Shown one piece after another: positions 34,045 to 42,160 of a stretch of DNA of 44,832 nucleotides. The notes below the pieces were generated by a model. The model was not told where the DNA came from. It was given only the letters and a program-made list of their open reading frames with translations, and made no database searches. The DNA is from Bacteroidota bacterium (GTDB lineage: Bacteria; Bacteroidota; Bacteroidia; Bacteroidales; GCA-2748055), in assembly GCA_020047715.1 (NCBI GenBank), contig JAIFNN010000020.1, forward strand, positions 1 to 44,832, read 5' to 3'. The stretch's first letter is position 1; every line of letters begins with the position of its first letter. A program made the position numbers and the translations under genes.

Positions 34045-35982
34045 TCAAATCGAAAAAATACTCCTCCAGAATATCGAAAAATCAATATTCAGTTTGTAAT
34101 CCCTGGCATATTCAATATTCAGTTTTTCTTTGGTATCCTGATCCGGGTCGCGAAGTCCTGCAGAGGGATCAAATATTCCCTTTTTTAACAAAGGCAAGCC
34201 GGAGAGATCTGTGCCCCCGCAATATGCTACCCAAGTTTTTGACGACACTAAAACTTGCGCGGCCTTTCCGATGTTTTTTCGGTATCCCTTTAAAAAAAGG
34301 AATAGGAAAGGCCAGGTAATCATAAACATAAGCGAAACCCCGATATCGAAGAGCCGTTTGCTGCGACGGTTACGTCCCTTATCGATAGAGTTGAAATTTA
34401 TCATGTAAAGATCGCCGGCGGTGTTGATTGAGTTGCTGCCAATTATGCTCAGGCTTTCCGGGGGGGCAATCTTATACTCAACCGGAGTACCCGTGACATC
34501 GGCCATTATCCGGATAATCTCCCTTGATGCCATATCTTTGGCACAGAACACAATCTCATCGATTTTGTGGATTTTAACTATTTCAGGAAGCTGGCTTGTG
34601 TTTCCCAGGTAAGCGTAATCATCCGAGTCGATAGGGGAGACGAAACCTGCAATATCAGGAACTATTTGGGTTTTGTGAAGCACGTCGCTTACCCTCTGCG
34701 CCTCGTCGCGAAACCCAACAATTATCATTCGTTTTTTCCGGTTCAATGCAAGCTCATAATCGCTGAAGCCTGCCGAATACAATATGAGCCTGTGGAAGAT
34801 CAGGGTTAAAAGTCCCCATAAGGTTCCAAGAAGAATCAATGCCCTCGAAAACCGATAGGCTTCGGGTAAAAGCGCATAAAGCACCAGGATAATTACAGTC
34901 CCTATAAGATGACCGCTTATTACTTTCCATAATTTCACGGGTTTCTCATATCCCCCGGAATAATAAATAGAAAGAAGCCAGATAAGAATATAGGCAGGAA
35001 CTACAAACCGATAAAATGCCGGTGGATAGTACTCCGACATGTCGAACCTGAATTTTTCCCACAGGGGAACCAAAAACCAGAAGCCGGCAAAAATAAACAA
35101 AAAGTCTATCAGAGGTTGATAAACCCTTTTCACGAAACGCCGGAATATGGCCAGACCAGCCCGAAAATAAATTGCCAGGTTAATGAGTCTTGAAAAAGCC
35201 CGGGCATTCTTTTTTGAGAAGTGCTTGCGGGCGAAAATGAGCATTGCGTTGTAAAAAACAACCACGTAATTGATACTGCCTTTCTTGGTGCTTTCTCCCT
35301 TGTAATGAATTATTGTGGTTTTTGGGAAATAATAATTTTTGTAGCCTTCTTTTATCATCCGGTAAGAAAGGTCGATATCCTCACCGTACATAAAGAAGTC
35401 CTCATCTAGGAGGCCTGTTTTCTTCAAGGCCTCGGTGCGCAGAAACATAAAGGCTCCCGACAGGATTTCAACGGTATGTGTCTCATCCTGACTGAGGTAT
35501 CCAAGGTGGTATTGTCCGAATATTTTTGATTTGGGGAAAATTCTCGCAAAACCGAAAATTTTGTAAAAGGCAACTGCGGGAGTAGGTAGAGCCCTTTTCG
35601 ATTCGGGAAGGAATTTCCCTTTCCCGTCGATCATTTTCACCCCCAAGGCTCCGGCATCCGCGTGCTCATCCATAAAGGAGATGCATTTTTTGAAGGTGTC
35701 TTCCTCAATTACGGTGTCGGGGTTTAGAAGCAAACAATATCTTCCTTTAGCGATGCGCAGTGCCTGGTTGTTTGCTTTGCTGAAGCCCTCATTGTGCTTG
35801 TTTTCGATGAGTTTAACCCAGGGGAATTTCTCATGGATCATTGCACAGGAACCGTCGACCGAGTTGTTGTCAACAACAAATACTTCCGTTTCAAACTGTC
35901 TGGATGCATTGTCAACTGCATGAAGGCATTGTTCCAGGAAATATTTTACGTTGTAGTTTACTATGACAACTGAAAGATCCAT
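34045..35982 (-). CDS. GT2 glycosyltransferase fused to membrane and sugar-transferase-like module
   Basis: This 645-residue protein begins with a family 2 glycosyltransferase domain (1-240): SVVIVNYNV, VVDNNSVDG, the NPDT acid motif near residue 90 and the FMYGEDIDLSYRM catalytic region. Four or five membrane segments follow (about 285-310, 325-345, 355-375 and 380-400). A Rossmann-like CoA_binding_3-type domain comes next (417-515; MIIVGFRDEAQ), as found before polyprenyl-phosphate sugar transferases. Residues 540-645 begin like a sugar transferase (RSKRLFDIGVSLMF) and end like one (EYARDYKLNIDFSIFWRS), but the basic and Pro-rich catalytic core is missing. A rhamnosyl- or O-antigen-type transferase acting on envelope glycans is inferred. 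Confidence 0.82.
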   Translation of the reverse strand: MDLSVVIVNYNVKYFLEQCLHAVDNASRQFETEVFVVDNNSVDGSCAMIHEKFPWVKLIENKHNEGFSKANNQALRIAKGRYCLLLNPDTVIEEDTFKKCISFMDEHADAGALGVKMIDGKGKFLPESKRALPTPAVAFYKIFGFARIFPKSKIFGQYHLGYLSQDETHTVEILSGAFMFLRTEALKKTGLLDEDFFMYGEDIDLSYRMIKEGYKNYYFPKTTIIHYKGESTKKGSINYVVVFYNAMLIFARKHFSKKNARAFSRLINLAIYFRAGLAIFRRFVKRVYQPLIDFLFIFAGFWFLVPLWEKFRFDMSEYYPPAFYRFVVPAYILIWLLSIYYSGGYEKPVKLWKVISGHLIGTVIILVLYALLPEAYRFSRALILLGTLWGLLTLIFHRLILYSAGFSDYELALNRKKRMIIVGFRDEAQRVSDVLHKTQIVPDIAGFVSPIDSDDYAYLGNTSQLPEIVKIHKIDEIVFCAKDMASREIIRIMADVTGTPVEYKIAPPESLSIIGSNSINTAGDLYMINFNSIDKGRNRRSKRLFDIGVSLMFMITWPFLFLFLKGYRKNIGKAAQVLVSSKTWVAYCGGTDLSGLPLLKKGIFDPSAGLRDPDQDTKEKLNIEYARDYKLNIDFSIFWRSIFSI

Positions 35983-36104
35983 TCGATATCTAAGTAAAAA
36001 ACCTAAAAGTAAGTAAAAATTTTATTATTAGGCTTTTAGTTTTGCTTTGAAGCAGTTCTGCCATGAAAGACGATTTGCTGCTCCTTCCGGAATTATATTC
36101 CGCC

Positions 36105-37343
36105 TTAAAGCCCTTCCGGTACAATGACCTGGTTACGAAGGAGATCATCGAAATCCTCCCTCTTGCGGATCAGGTAGTCTTTTCCCTCGTGAACCATAAT
36201 TTCGGCAGGGCGGTAGCGGGAGTTGTAGTTCGACGACATGGCGAAACAATAGGCTCCGGCGTTGCGGAACATAAGAATGTCGCCCTCAGAAACCTCTGTT
36301 AACTTGCGGTTCCAGCCGAAGGTGTCGGTTTCGCAGATATAACCCACCACAGTGTAAATTCGTGTTTTCCCTTCGGGTTTCGAAACATTGATAATATGGT
36401 GGTAGGCATCGTAGAACATGGGCCTGATAAGATGATTCAGACCGGTGTCCAATCCCGCGAAAACAGTTGCAGTTGTTTGCTTGATGACGTTAACCTTTGC
36501 CGCGAAATAGCCTGCTTCGCTCACCAGATATTTTCCGGGCTCGAAAACAAGAGTGAGCTTTTTGCCATAGCTTTTGCAGAACTCGTTAAACTTCTGCGAC
36601 AAACTCTCTCCCAGCGATTCAATATCGGTTTCGTAATCATCGGGTTTGTAGGGAACTTTAAATCCGCTGCCAAAATCAACATATTCCAAATCCTTGAAAT
36701 TCATTGCAGAGTTAAACAGAATCTCGGCTCCCCGTAAAAAAACATCAACGTCGAGAATGTCGGATCCTGTATGCATATGGATTCCCTCAACATGCATGTT
36801 GTTAGCCTCAATTACCCGCAAAACGTGAGGAAGCTGGTGAATGGAGATCCCGAATTTCGAATCGATATGCCCGGTGGAGATTTTGTTGTTTCCTCCCCCG
36901 AGAATATGGGGGTTAATGCGTATGCAAACTGGCACTTTATTGCCGTATTTATGACCGAACTGCTCGAGGATGGAAATGTTGTCGATGTTGATCCTTACGC
37001 CTCGTTCAACACCCATTTCAATTTCTTCGAGCGAAACGCAGTTGGGAGTAAAAGTAATGTCTTTAGGGTTAAAGCCGGCCTGAAGCCCCAGCATCACTTC
37101 CTGTATGGAAACCGCGTCAAGTCCGGCGCCCAGCGTTTTTAGTATCTTGAGGATGTTGATATTGGAAAGAGCCTTGCAGGCATAATTGATTTTTACTTTA
37201 GAGCTTTTGAAAGCCGATTTCATGCGGTTGAATTGCCGCTTGATAACAGCTGTTTCATAGATGTATAGAGGAGAATCGTATTTTTTTACAAGATCCACAA
37301 CAGGAATCCCGTCGATCAGATAAACATTATCTTTCAATTCCAT
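36105..37343 (-). CDS. lysA: diaminopimelate decarboxylase
   Basis: LysA removes CO2 from meso-diaminopimelate to make lysine. The 412-residue fold-III PLP enzyme has the PLP lysine K57 in NYACKALSN, the HMHTGSDI and GSGFKVPY phosphate-binding region, EPGKYLVSEAG and the active-site cysteine C337 in GYICETDTFGWN. It is cytoplasmic. Length and motifs are normal. A TATATTTG box lies 25 bases upstream of the ATG. Carboxynorspermidine decarboxylase shares the fold, but the ICETDTFG site fits LysA. The 122-base gap after the GT2 gene holds no gene. Confidence 0.94.
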   Translation of the reverse strand: MELKDNVYLIDGIPVVDLVKKYDSPLYIYETAVIKRQFNRMKSAFKSSKVKINYACKALSNINILKILKTLGAGLDAVSIQEVMLGLQAGFNPKDITFTPNCVSLEEIEMGVERGVRINIDNISILEQFGHKYGNKVPVCIRINPHILGGGNNKISTGHIDSKFGISIHQLPHVLRVIEANNMHVEGIHMHTGSDILDVDVFLRGAEILFNSAMNFKDLEYVDFGSGFKVPYKPDDYETDIESLGESLSQKFNEFCKSYGKKLTLVFEPGKYLVSEAGYFAAKVNVIKQTTATVFAGLDTGLNHLIRPMFYDAYHHIINVSKPEGKTRIYTVVGYICETDTFGWNRKLTEVSEGDILMFRNAGAYCFAMSSNYNSRYRPAEIMVHEGKDYLIRKREDFDDLLRNQVIVPEGL

Positions 37344-37368
37344 GGCAATGATGTCTTTTTTTACAGTG

Positions 37369-37376
37369 CAAATATA
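37369..37376 (-). promoter_or_regulatory. Bacteroidota -7 box (TATATTTG) for lysA
   Basis: On the minus strand TATATTTG matches TAnnTTTG exactly and ends 25 bases before the lysA ATG at 37343. Confidence 0.55.
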
Positions 37377-37412
37377 ATAGAATAAATGTGATTGTATAAG
37401 GGCAGGGCGGGC

Positions 37413-38045
37413 TTAAGGCTTTCGGCCTCCCAGAGTTGATTCGAAATCCAATCGGTTAACGAGCGAACGCCCCAGGGTTATCTCATCGGCAAATTCCAGA
37501 TCGTCGCCAATGGCAAGCCCTCGGGCCAGTGTGGTGATATTTATGCCGCTCTCTTTGATTTTTCGGTAGATATAGAAGTTTGTCGTGTCGCCTTCCATGG
37601 TGGTTGGCAAGGCCAAAATGATTTCCTTTACCTTATGCTCCTTTACTTTTTTCTCGAGGGATTCGAGGTTCAGGTCGCCCGGACCAATGCCTTCCATCGG
37701 GGAGATGATTCCCCCGAGAACATGATATGCCCCGCGGAACTGCTGCGTATTTTCGATCGACATAACATCCCTGATACTTTCCACAACGCAGATTACCTCG
37801 TGCTCTCTTTTGGGATTGGAGCAGATATGACAAATGTCGGAATCGGATAGGTTGTGACAGATCTTGCACTCCCTGATTTCTTTTTTTAGCCGGATCACTG
37901 CATTTCCGAACGATTCGGAGACCTCTGCATCCTGCCGGAGAAGGTACAATACGAGCCTCAGCGCTGTTTTTGTGCCAATGCCGGGTAGTTTGGCGAATTC
38001 ATTCACGGCTTCTTCCAACAACTTCGAGGGGAAATTCAGCGACAT
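37413..38045 (-). CDS. recR: recombination protein RecR
   Basis: RecR acts with RecO (and RecF) to load RecA at gaps. The 210-residue protein has the N-terminal helix-hairpin-helix ([17 protein letters not shown]), a zinc finger with two Cys pairs ([16 protein letters not shown]), and a Toprim domain ([15 protein letters not shown]). The C-terminal Walker-B-like stretch [15 protein letters not shown] and [16 protein letters not shown] are intact. It is cytoplasmic. It has its own well-spaced promoter and is divergent from the symporter gene. Confidence 0.96.
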   Translation of the reverse strand: MSLNFPSKLLEEAVNEFAKLPGIGTKTALRLVLYLLRQDAEVSESFGNAVIRLKKEIRECKICHNLSDSDICHICSNPKREHEVICVVESIRDVMSIENTQQFRGAYHVLGGIISPMEGIGPGDLNLESLEKKVKEHKVKEIILALPTTMEGDTTNFYIYRKIKESGINITTLARGLAIGDDLEFADEITLGRSLVNRLDFESTLGGRKP

Positions 38046-38066
38046 ACTTAAGTTTTAAATTCTTTG

Positions 38067-38097
38067 CAAAAATAGCCTCAAGCACGGGCATTCGCAA
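38067..38097 (-). promoter_or_regulatory. recR promoter (TTG-N20-TATTTTTG)
   Basis: On the minus strand TATTTTTG (38074-38067) lies 21 bases before the recR ATG. A TTG (38097-38095) is exactly 20 bases upstream, within the 19-21 spacing of the Bacteroidota promoter. This is the best-formed promoter I found in the window. Confidence 0.65.
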
Positions 38098-38129
38098 TTT
38101 TTTTTATTATTCTTGCACAAATATATTTT

Positions 38130-39587
38130 ATGAGTTCACTGGGTTTGTCTCTGATCATCGTTTTTTATTTTGTTCTTCTGCTGATAATTGCCTGGATTAC
38201 CGGTCGGAATGCCGATAATGCGGGCTTTTTTGTGGGTAACCGAAAATCGCCTTGGTACGTGGTTTCCTTTGGCATGATCGGGGCATCGCTCTCGGGTGTT
38301 ACCTTTATTTCTGTTCCCGGCTGGGTGGGGGAGAGCCACTTTTCTTATATGCAAATGGTGTTGGGTTATCTGGTCGGCTATTTTGTAATAGCCACAGTCT
38401 TAATGCCCATGTATTACCGTTTGAACCTCACTTCGATATACACGTATCTTGAAACACGTTTTGGTCGGTTTTCCTATAAAACCGGGGCCTCCTTTTTTCT
38501 TCTCTCGCGCACTATCGGGGCTTCGTTCAGGCTATTCCTTGTCGCCAACGTACTTCAGATTTCCATTTTTGAAGAAGCCGGTGTTCCTTTCTGGTTTACG
38601 GTTTTGGTTACCGTGTCGCTGATCTGGCTGTTTACTTTCAGGGGAGGAATAAAAACAATCATCTGGACCGATACCATTCAGACCTTTGCCATGCTTACTG
38701 CACTTGTTTTTACAATTGTGCTGATCAGCAAGAGTATGGGACTTGATCTTGCCGGACTTATAAACACCGTTTCGGTAAGTGAGTACAGTCAGATTTTTGT
38801 TTTCGACGATTGGAAAAGCCCGTATCATTTTGTGAAACAGTTTTTAGGGGGAGCTTTTATTGCAATCGTTATGACGGGCCTGGACCAGGATCTGATGCAG
38901 AAAAACCTTAGTTGCCGCAACATCAAGGATGCCCAGAAAAACATGTACTGGCTAAGCATTTCCCTGGTTCCCGTCAACTTGCTGTTTATGAGCCTTGGAG
39001 CGCTGCTCTTTATTTATGCTGCCTATGCAGGAATTCCTGTTCCCGAAAATACGGATAACCTTTATCCCCTGATAGCAACCGGTGGATACCTTTCGGTAAC
39101 GGTGGCGTTTTTCTTTATTATAGGTCTCATTTCAGCAACTTATTCCAGTGCCGATTCTGCATTGACCTCCCTTACAACCTCATTCACAATCGATATTCTC
39201 GATGCACAAAAGCAAGGCGATCTCCGCCTGAAGAAAACCAGAAACCGGGTTCATGTTGGATTTACAATACTTTTGGGAGTCCTGATTCTTTTTTTCAGGC
39301 TTATTAACGACCAGAACGTTATCAAAGCCATTTTTACCATTGCCGGCTATACCTATGGACCCTTGCTGGGCTTGTATTCTTTTGGGCTTTTTACCAAACG
39401 ACAACTCCGGGATAAGCTGGTTCCGTATGTGGCTATCGCTTCGCCCCTGATCTGCGTTGTTCTCAATTACTACTCTAAAGAACTTTTATGGGGATACAAG
39501 TTTGGATTTGAGCTGCTTATTGTGAATGGTCTTATAACATTTTTGGGACTCTTATTGCTAAGTGCCGGAAGGATAGACAGAAAGTAA
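38130..39587 (+). CDS. sodium/solute symporter (SSS family)
   Basis: This 485-residue inner-membrane transporter has about thirteen membrane segments. SSS-family features are GRNADNAGFFVGNRKSPWYVV near the start, GASLSGVTFISVPG (the SGxTF core), MTGLDQDLMQKNLSC and ISATYSSADSALTSLTTSF, where the adjacent Ser/Thr residues fit the second sodium site. The substrate cannot be predicted. It would use the sodium gradient that Nqr makes. A TATTCTTG box at 38108-38115 (one mismatch) may drive it. Confidence 0.92.
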   Translation: MSSLGLSLIIVFYFVLLLIIAWITGRNADNAGFFVGNRKSPWYVVSFGMIGASLSGVTFISVPGWVGESHFSYMQMVLGYLVGYFVIATVLMPMYYRLNLTSIYTYLETRFGRFSYKTGASFFLLSRTIGASFRLFLVANVLQISIFEEAGVPFWFTVLVTVSLIWLFTFRGGIKTIIWTDTIQTFAMLTALVFTIVLISKSMGLDLAGLINTVSVSEYSQIFVFDDWKSPYHFVKQFLGGAFIAIVMTGLDQDLMQKNLSCRNIKDAQKNMYWLSISLVPVNLLFMSLGALLFIYAAYAGIPVPENTDNLYPLIATGGYLSVTVAFFFIIGLISATYSSADSALTSLTTSFTIDILDAQKQGDLRLKKTRNRVHVGFTILLGVLILFFRLINDQNVIKAIFTIAGYTYGPLLGLYSFGLFTKRQLRDKLVPYVAIASPLICVVLNYYSKELLWGYKFGFELLIVNGLITFLGLLLLSAGRIDRK

Positions 39588-39615
39588 CTTGCTTTTTTAT
39601 GTAACTTATTTCTTG

Positions 39616-39623
39616 TAGTTTTG
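39616..39623 (+). promoter_or_regulatory. possible -7 box (TAGTTTTG) upstream of the antitoxin gene
   Basis: TAGTTTTG matches TAnnTTTG and lies 60 bases before the ATG at 39684. Confidence 0.35.
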
Positions 39624-39683
39624 TGTATTCATAGCAAATACCTAAATATTGTCAAAGCAGTGTTTGTTAAAAAAAATAGCATT

Positions 39684-39902
39684 ATGAAACAAGTAATTTT
39701 AAATATTCCGGACAATAAATACCCGTTTTTTATGGAATTGGTAAAAAGCCTTGGTTTTGTTAAAGTGCCTGGGGAAGATAAGTTGACACAAAATCAGCAG
39801 GAGTTCATTGAAGGGACTAAGAAATCACTAGTGCAGGTGGAGCAGCATTTAAAAGGTAAGATAAAGCTAAAAACCGCTGAACAACTAATAAATGAGCTTT
39901 AA
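39684..39902 (+). CDS. antitoxin-like small protein of a RelE-type pair
   Basis: This 72-residue protein starts MKQVILNIPDNKYPFFMELV, a form common for small antitoxins preceding RelE/ParE toxins in Bacteroidota. A short beta strand at the N-terminus is followed by helices, and the acidic C-terminus (LKTAEQLINEL) is likely to hold the toxin. The 3' end overlaps the toxin remnant by 11 bases, typical of toxin-antitoxin operons. An in-frame ATG at 39621 is unlikely. Assignment is by pattern and context, as I cannot run a search. Confidence 0.75.
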   Translation: MKQVILNIPDNKYPFFMELVKSLGFVKVPGEDKLTQNQQEFIEGTKKSLVQVEQHLKGKIKLKTAEQLINEL

Positions 39903-40050
39903 CGTTTATAGCACAGACTATTTCGACAGGGCACTGAAGAAACTTTCCAAAAAATATCCTTCACAAAAAAATGATTTTAAAGCCCTGATAGATTCATTTT
40001 ATTTCTCTTCAACGCTTTTAAACCGAATTACACCAAGGTCGTCGAAATAA
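39892..40050 (+). pseudogene. truncated RelE/ParE-type toxin remnant
   Basis: The frame starts MSFNVYSTDYFDRALKKLSK, like intact RelE-family toxins, and keeps the family match to about residue 36 (FKALIDSF). It then runs into unrelated sequence that belongs to the 3' end of the opposite-strand gene (stop at 39999) and ends at 40050 after 52 residues. Intact relatives are about 90 residues, so the catalytic C-terminal half is missing. The antitoxin upstream is intact. The break coincides with the end of the neighbouring minus-strand gene, suggesting a deletion or an insertion of that gene. Confidence 0.75.
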
Positions 40051-42053
40051 ACCGGATCGGATTCGGGGTTGTATAAGTAGATTACCAATTCCTGATTTTC
40101 CAGTTCGGCAGGAATAAAGAACTCTTTCACAATTTTTTCCCAACCCTTGGGGTCTCGCTCCACGATATTGTAATCATTATTATAGTAAGCGTTGGGAGAG
40201 CTCGAAGCGATTACTGTTCCTTTAGCCGATTTACTTGTTTTCCTCCATGCTGAGATCCGAAAGCTCTCCCCTCTTCTGAGGTCTTTAAGCTTTATTGTCA
40301 TTCCGTAGGGGGAGTTTGCATCCAGCTTACATGACATTTTACCGTTATAAGCGAATTCGTGGCTTTGATTTCCTGAAAATTGAAAAAGCGAACTGTCGGA
40401 CTCACTCACAAACCATTGTTGATCAGCGCTCACTGTTTCGGTGTCACAGAAATAGCTGCCAGCCACTGAGCGTTCAGGCAGGTTGAAATTCTTGTCGTTC
40501 TGCCTGAGGTTGAATATCAAAACATTGTTATACTTTCCTGCAAGATTCCTGCAATAGCTTTGAAGATAGGTTTTGTAATAGAGTTGCTCGATGCCGTTTA
40601 TAATTAAATATTTCGCTCCCTTGTCAATAGACAATTGAATTCCGGCACTATCCTGGTTGTATAAAACCCGTTGACTTTTATTGAATTTGGCATCCGAGTA
40701 TTCTGTCCAGCCTTTCTGGTTCATTAAATATAGTGAAACGTGACTTGCATCGGGAATTGAAATAACTGTGTCGGTTGGCAAAACCCCAATTTGCCGGAGA
40801 TAGGGAGTGATTGTAAAGATGTCTTTCTTTTCGGGATTCTCATTCATCCAACCTTCATAACGGAGATTTATTTGCTGATGTGCATAGAAAATGTTGGTGA
40901 GAAGCAATAGTAAAAAACCCAGTTTTAGATACACCGAAGAGAATACGTTCCGGAACTGCCTTTTTAGAGTGTCAAACGCGCCGACGACAATCATTATCGG
41001 TAAGATATACATATCAATTACATAATAGTCGTGATCTTTAAAAGTCCAGAACTGAAGCAAAACATAAACGATAGCCTGAATGAAAATCAACGCCGCTCCA
41101 ACCAGAATGATTTTATTGTTTTTTCTTAGGAAAATCAGCATGAAAGTGACGCAGGCTAATAAAAACAAGAACACTGAGATATGGAAGTACTGGTCAAGCC
41201 ATATCTTTCTGATGTTTTCAAGAACTCCGGCAATTCCTGCCCGGTCCAAATCCCAGATCGGGAATATTGTGGTGGAAAAATAGGAGCAATCGTGAACAGC
41301 ATTGTAATTGTGAGCATAGAAAAGCCAACTCCCTATAACCAGAAACAGGGATAGCACAGGCAATATAAACCATAATGGTTTTGTAAAAAGTTTTCCGGAG
41401 TTATCAAATTTCAAAATCCCGGAAACGTCCAGAACAAAAATACCCGAAATGGCAAAAACGCTGAACAAAGCAGTTACTTTGAACGATGCCGCGAGGAGAA
41501 AAACTATTATTGAGATGAAAAACCATTTTTGTTTTTTTTCGAAGAGGAAGCGAAAAAAAAAGTACCAACCGATAATCGAGAATGATAATGAAGATGAGTT
41601 TGACAAGTAATTGTTGCCATAATATACAAGCACAGGGGAGGTGAAGAATAAAAGGCTCAGGCTGATTGCCCAAAAGACATCTTTCAGAAGGTAGAGCAGG
41701 AGTTTAAAAAGAAAAAACAGTCCCAGAAAAAAAAGAAAAGTATTGAAAATACGGTAGAGATAGTCGTGATAGCCAAAAACCTTATAAAGCAAAGAAACGG
41801 AGTAATACAAAACCGGGATTTCACTGGTGCAGCATTTTCCGCTGGTACCGCCGTCGGAGGTGAGATTATGGGTCTCGGGCTTGAAGAAATTCCCCCCATC
41901 CTGATAGTAATTCAATGCAATTGAAGCACAGTCTGATTGCCTCCATTTATGAACGGATTGAGGGAGCTTAAAAAATATATCGTGGTAATTGTAAAAGACT
42001 GAAATACCTGAAAGCACTATGATAAATAGCAATGCGGAATAAATTTTTTTCAT
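39999..42053 (-). CDS. GT39-like polytopic glycosyltransferase with C-terminal jelly-roll domain
   Basis: This 684-residue protein has about eleven membrane segments over residues 5-395, as in the ArnT/PMT-type C-fold glycosyltransferases. The first loop reads HKWRQSDCASIALNYYQDG, in which WRQ and the Asp resemble the catalytic loop of WRQADT-type members. After a soluble region (about 400-525) with SIPDASHVSLYLMNQKG, residues about 530-684 form a beta-sandwich tail ending VYFDDLGVIRF, like carbohydrate-binding CBM4/9 modules. It would move a sugar from a polyprenyl-phosphate donor to an envelope acceptor; donor and acceptor are unknown. A TAAATTTG box lies 43 bases upstream. The end overlaps the toxin remnant. 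Confidence 0.78.
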   Translation of the reverse strand: MKKIYSALLFIIVLSGISVFYNYHDIFFKLPQSVHKWRQSDCASIALNYYQDGGNFFKPETHNLTSDGGTSGKCCTSEIPVLYYSVSLLYKVFGYHDYLYRIFNTFLFFLGLFFLFKLLLYLLKDVFWAISLSLLFFTSPVLVYYGNNYLSNSSSLSFSIIGWYFFFRFLFEKKQKWFFISIIVFLLAASFKVTALFSVFAISGIFVLDVSGILKFDNSGKLFTKPLWFILPVLSLFLVIGSWLFYAHNYNAVHDCSYFSTTIFPIWDLDRAGIAGVLENIRKIWLDQYFHISVFLFLLACVTFMLIFLRKNNKIILVGAALIFIQAIVYVLLQFWTFKDHDYYVIDMYILPIMIVVGAFDTLKRQFRNVFSSVYLKLGFLLLLLTNIFYAHQQINLRYEGWMNENPEKKDIFTITPYLRQIGVLPTDTVISIPDASHVSLYLMNQKGWTEYSDAKFNKSQRVLYNQDSAGIQLSIDKGAKYLIINGIEQLYYKTYLQSYCRNLAGKYNNVLIFNLRQNDKNFNLPERSVAGSYFCDTETVSADQQWFVSESDSSLFQFSGNQSHEFAYNGKMSCKLDANSPYGMTIKLKDLRRGESFRISAWRKTSKSAKGTVIASSSPNAYYNNDYNIVERDPKGWEKIVKEFFIPAELENQELVIYLYNPESDPVYFDDLGVIRFKSVEEK

Positions 42054-42096
42054 GCCTGGTGAGAATAATTCCTGAAAAATTTGAATTAAAGATAGG

Positions 42097-42104
42097 CAAA
42101 TTTA
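42097..42104 (-). promoter_or_regulatory. -7 box (TAAATTTG) for the GT39-like gene
   Basis: On the minus strand TAAATTTG matches TAnnTTTG and ends 43 bases before the ATG at 42053. Confidence 0.4.
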
Positions 42105-42160
42105 AACATTACTACTTATCATAGCAGCCCGTTTGCACGCTGTTCATTAATCTTAATGTC

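Noticed and set aside
39892-40050. Functional RelE toxin
   Set aside because: Only about 36 residues match the family; the catalytic half is missing and the rest is antisense to the neighbouring gene.
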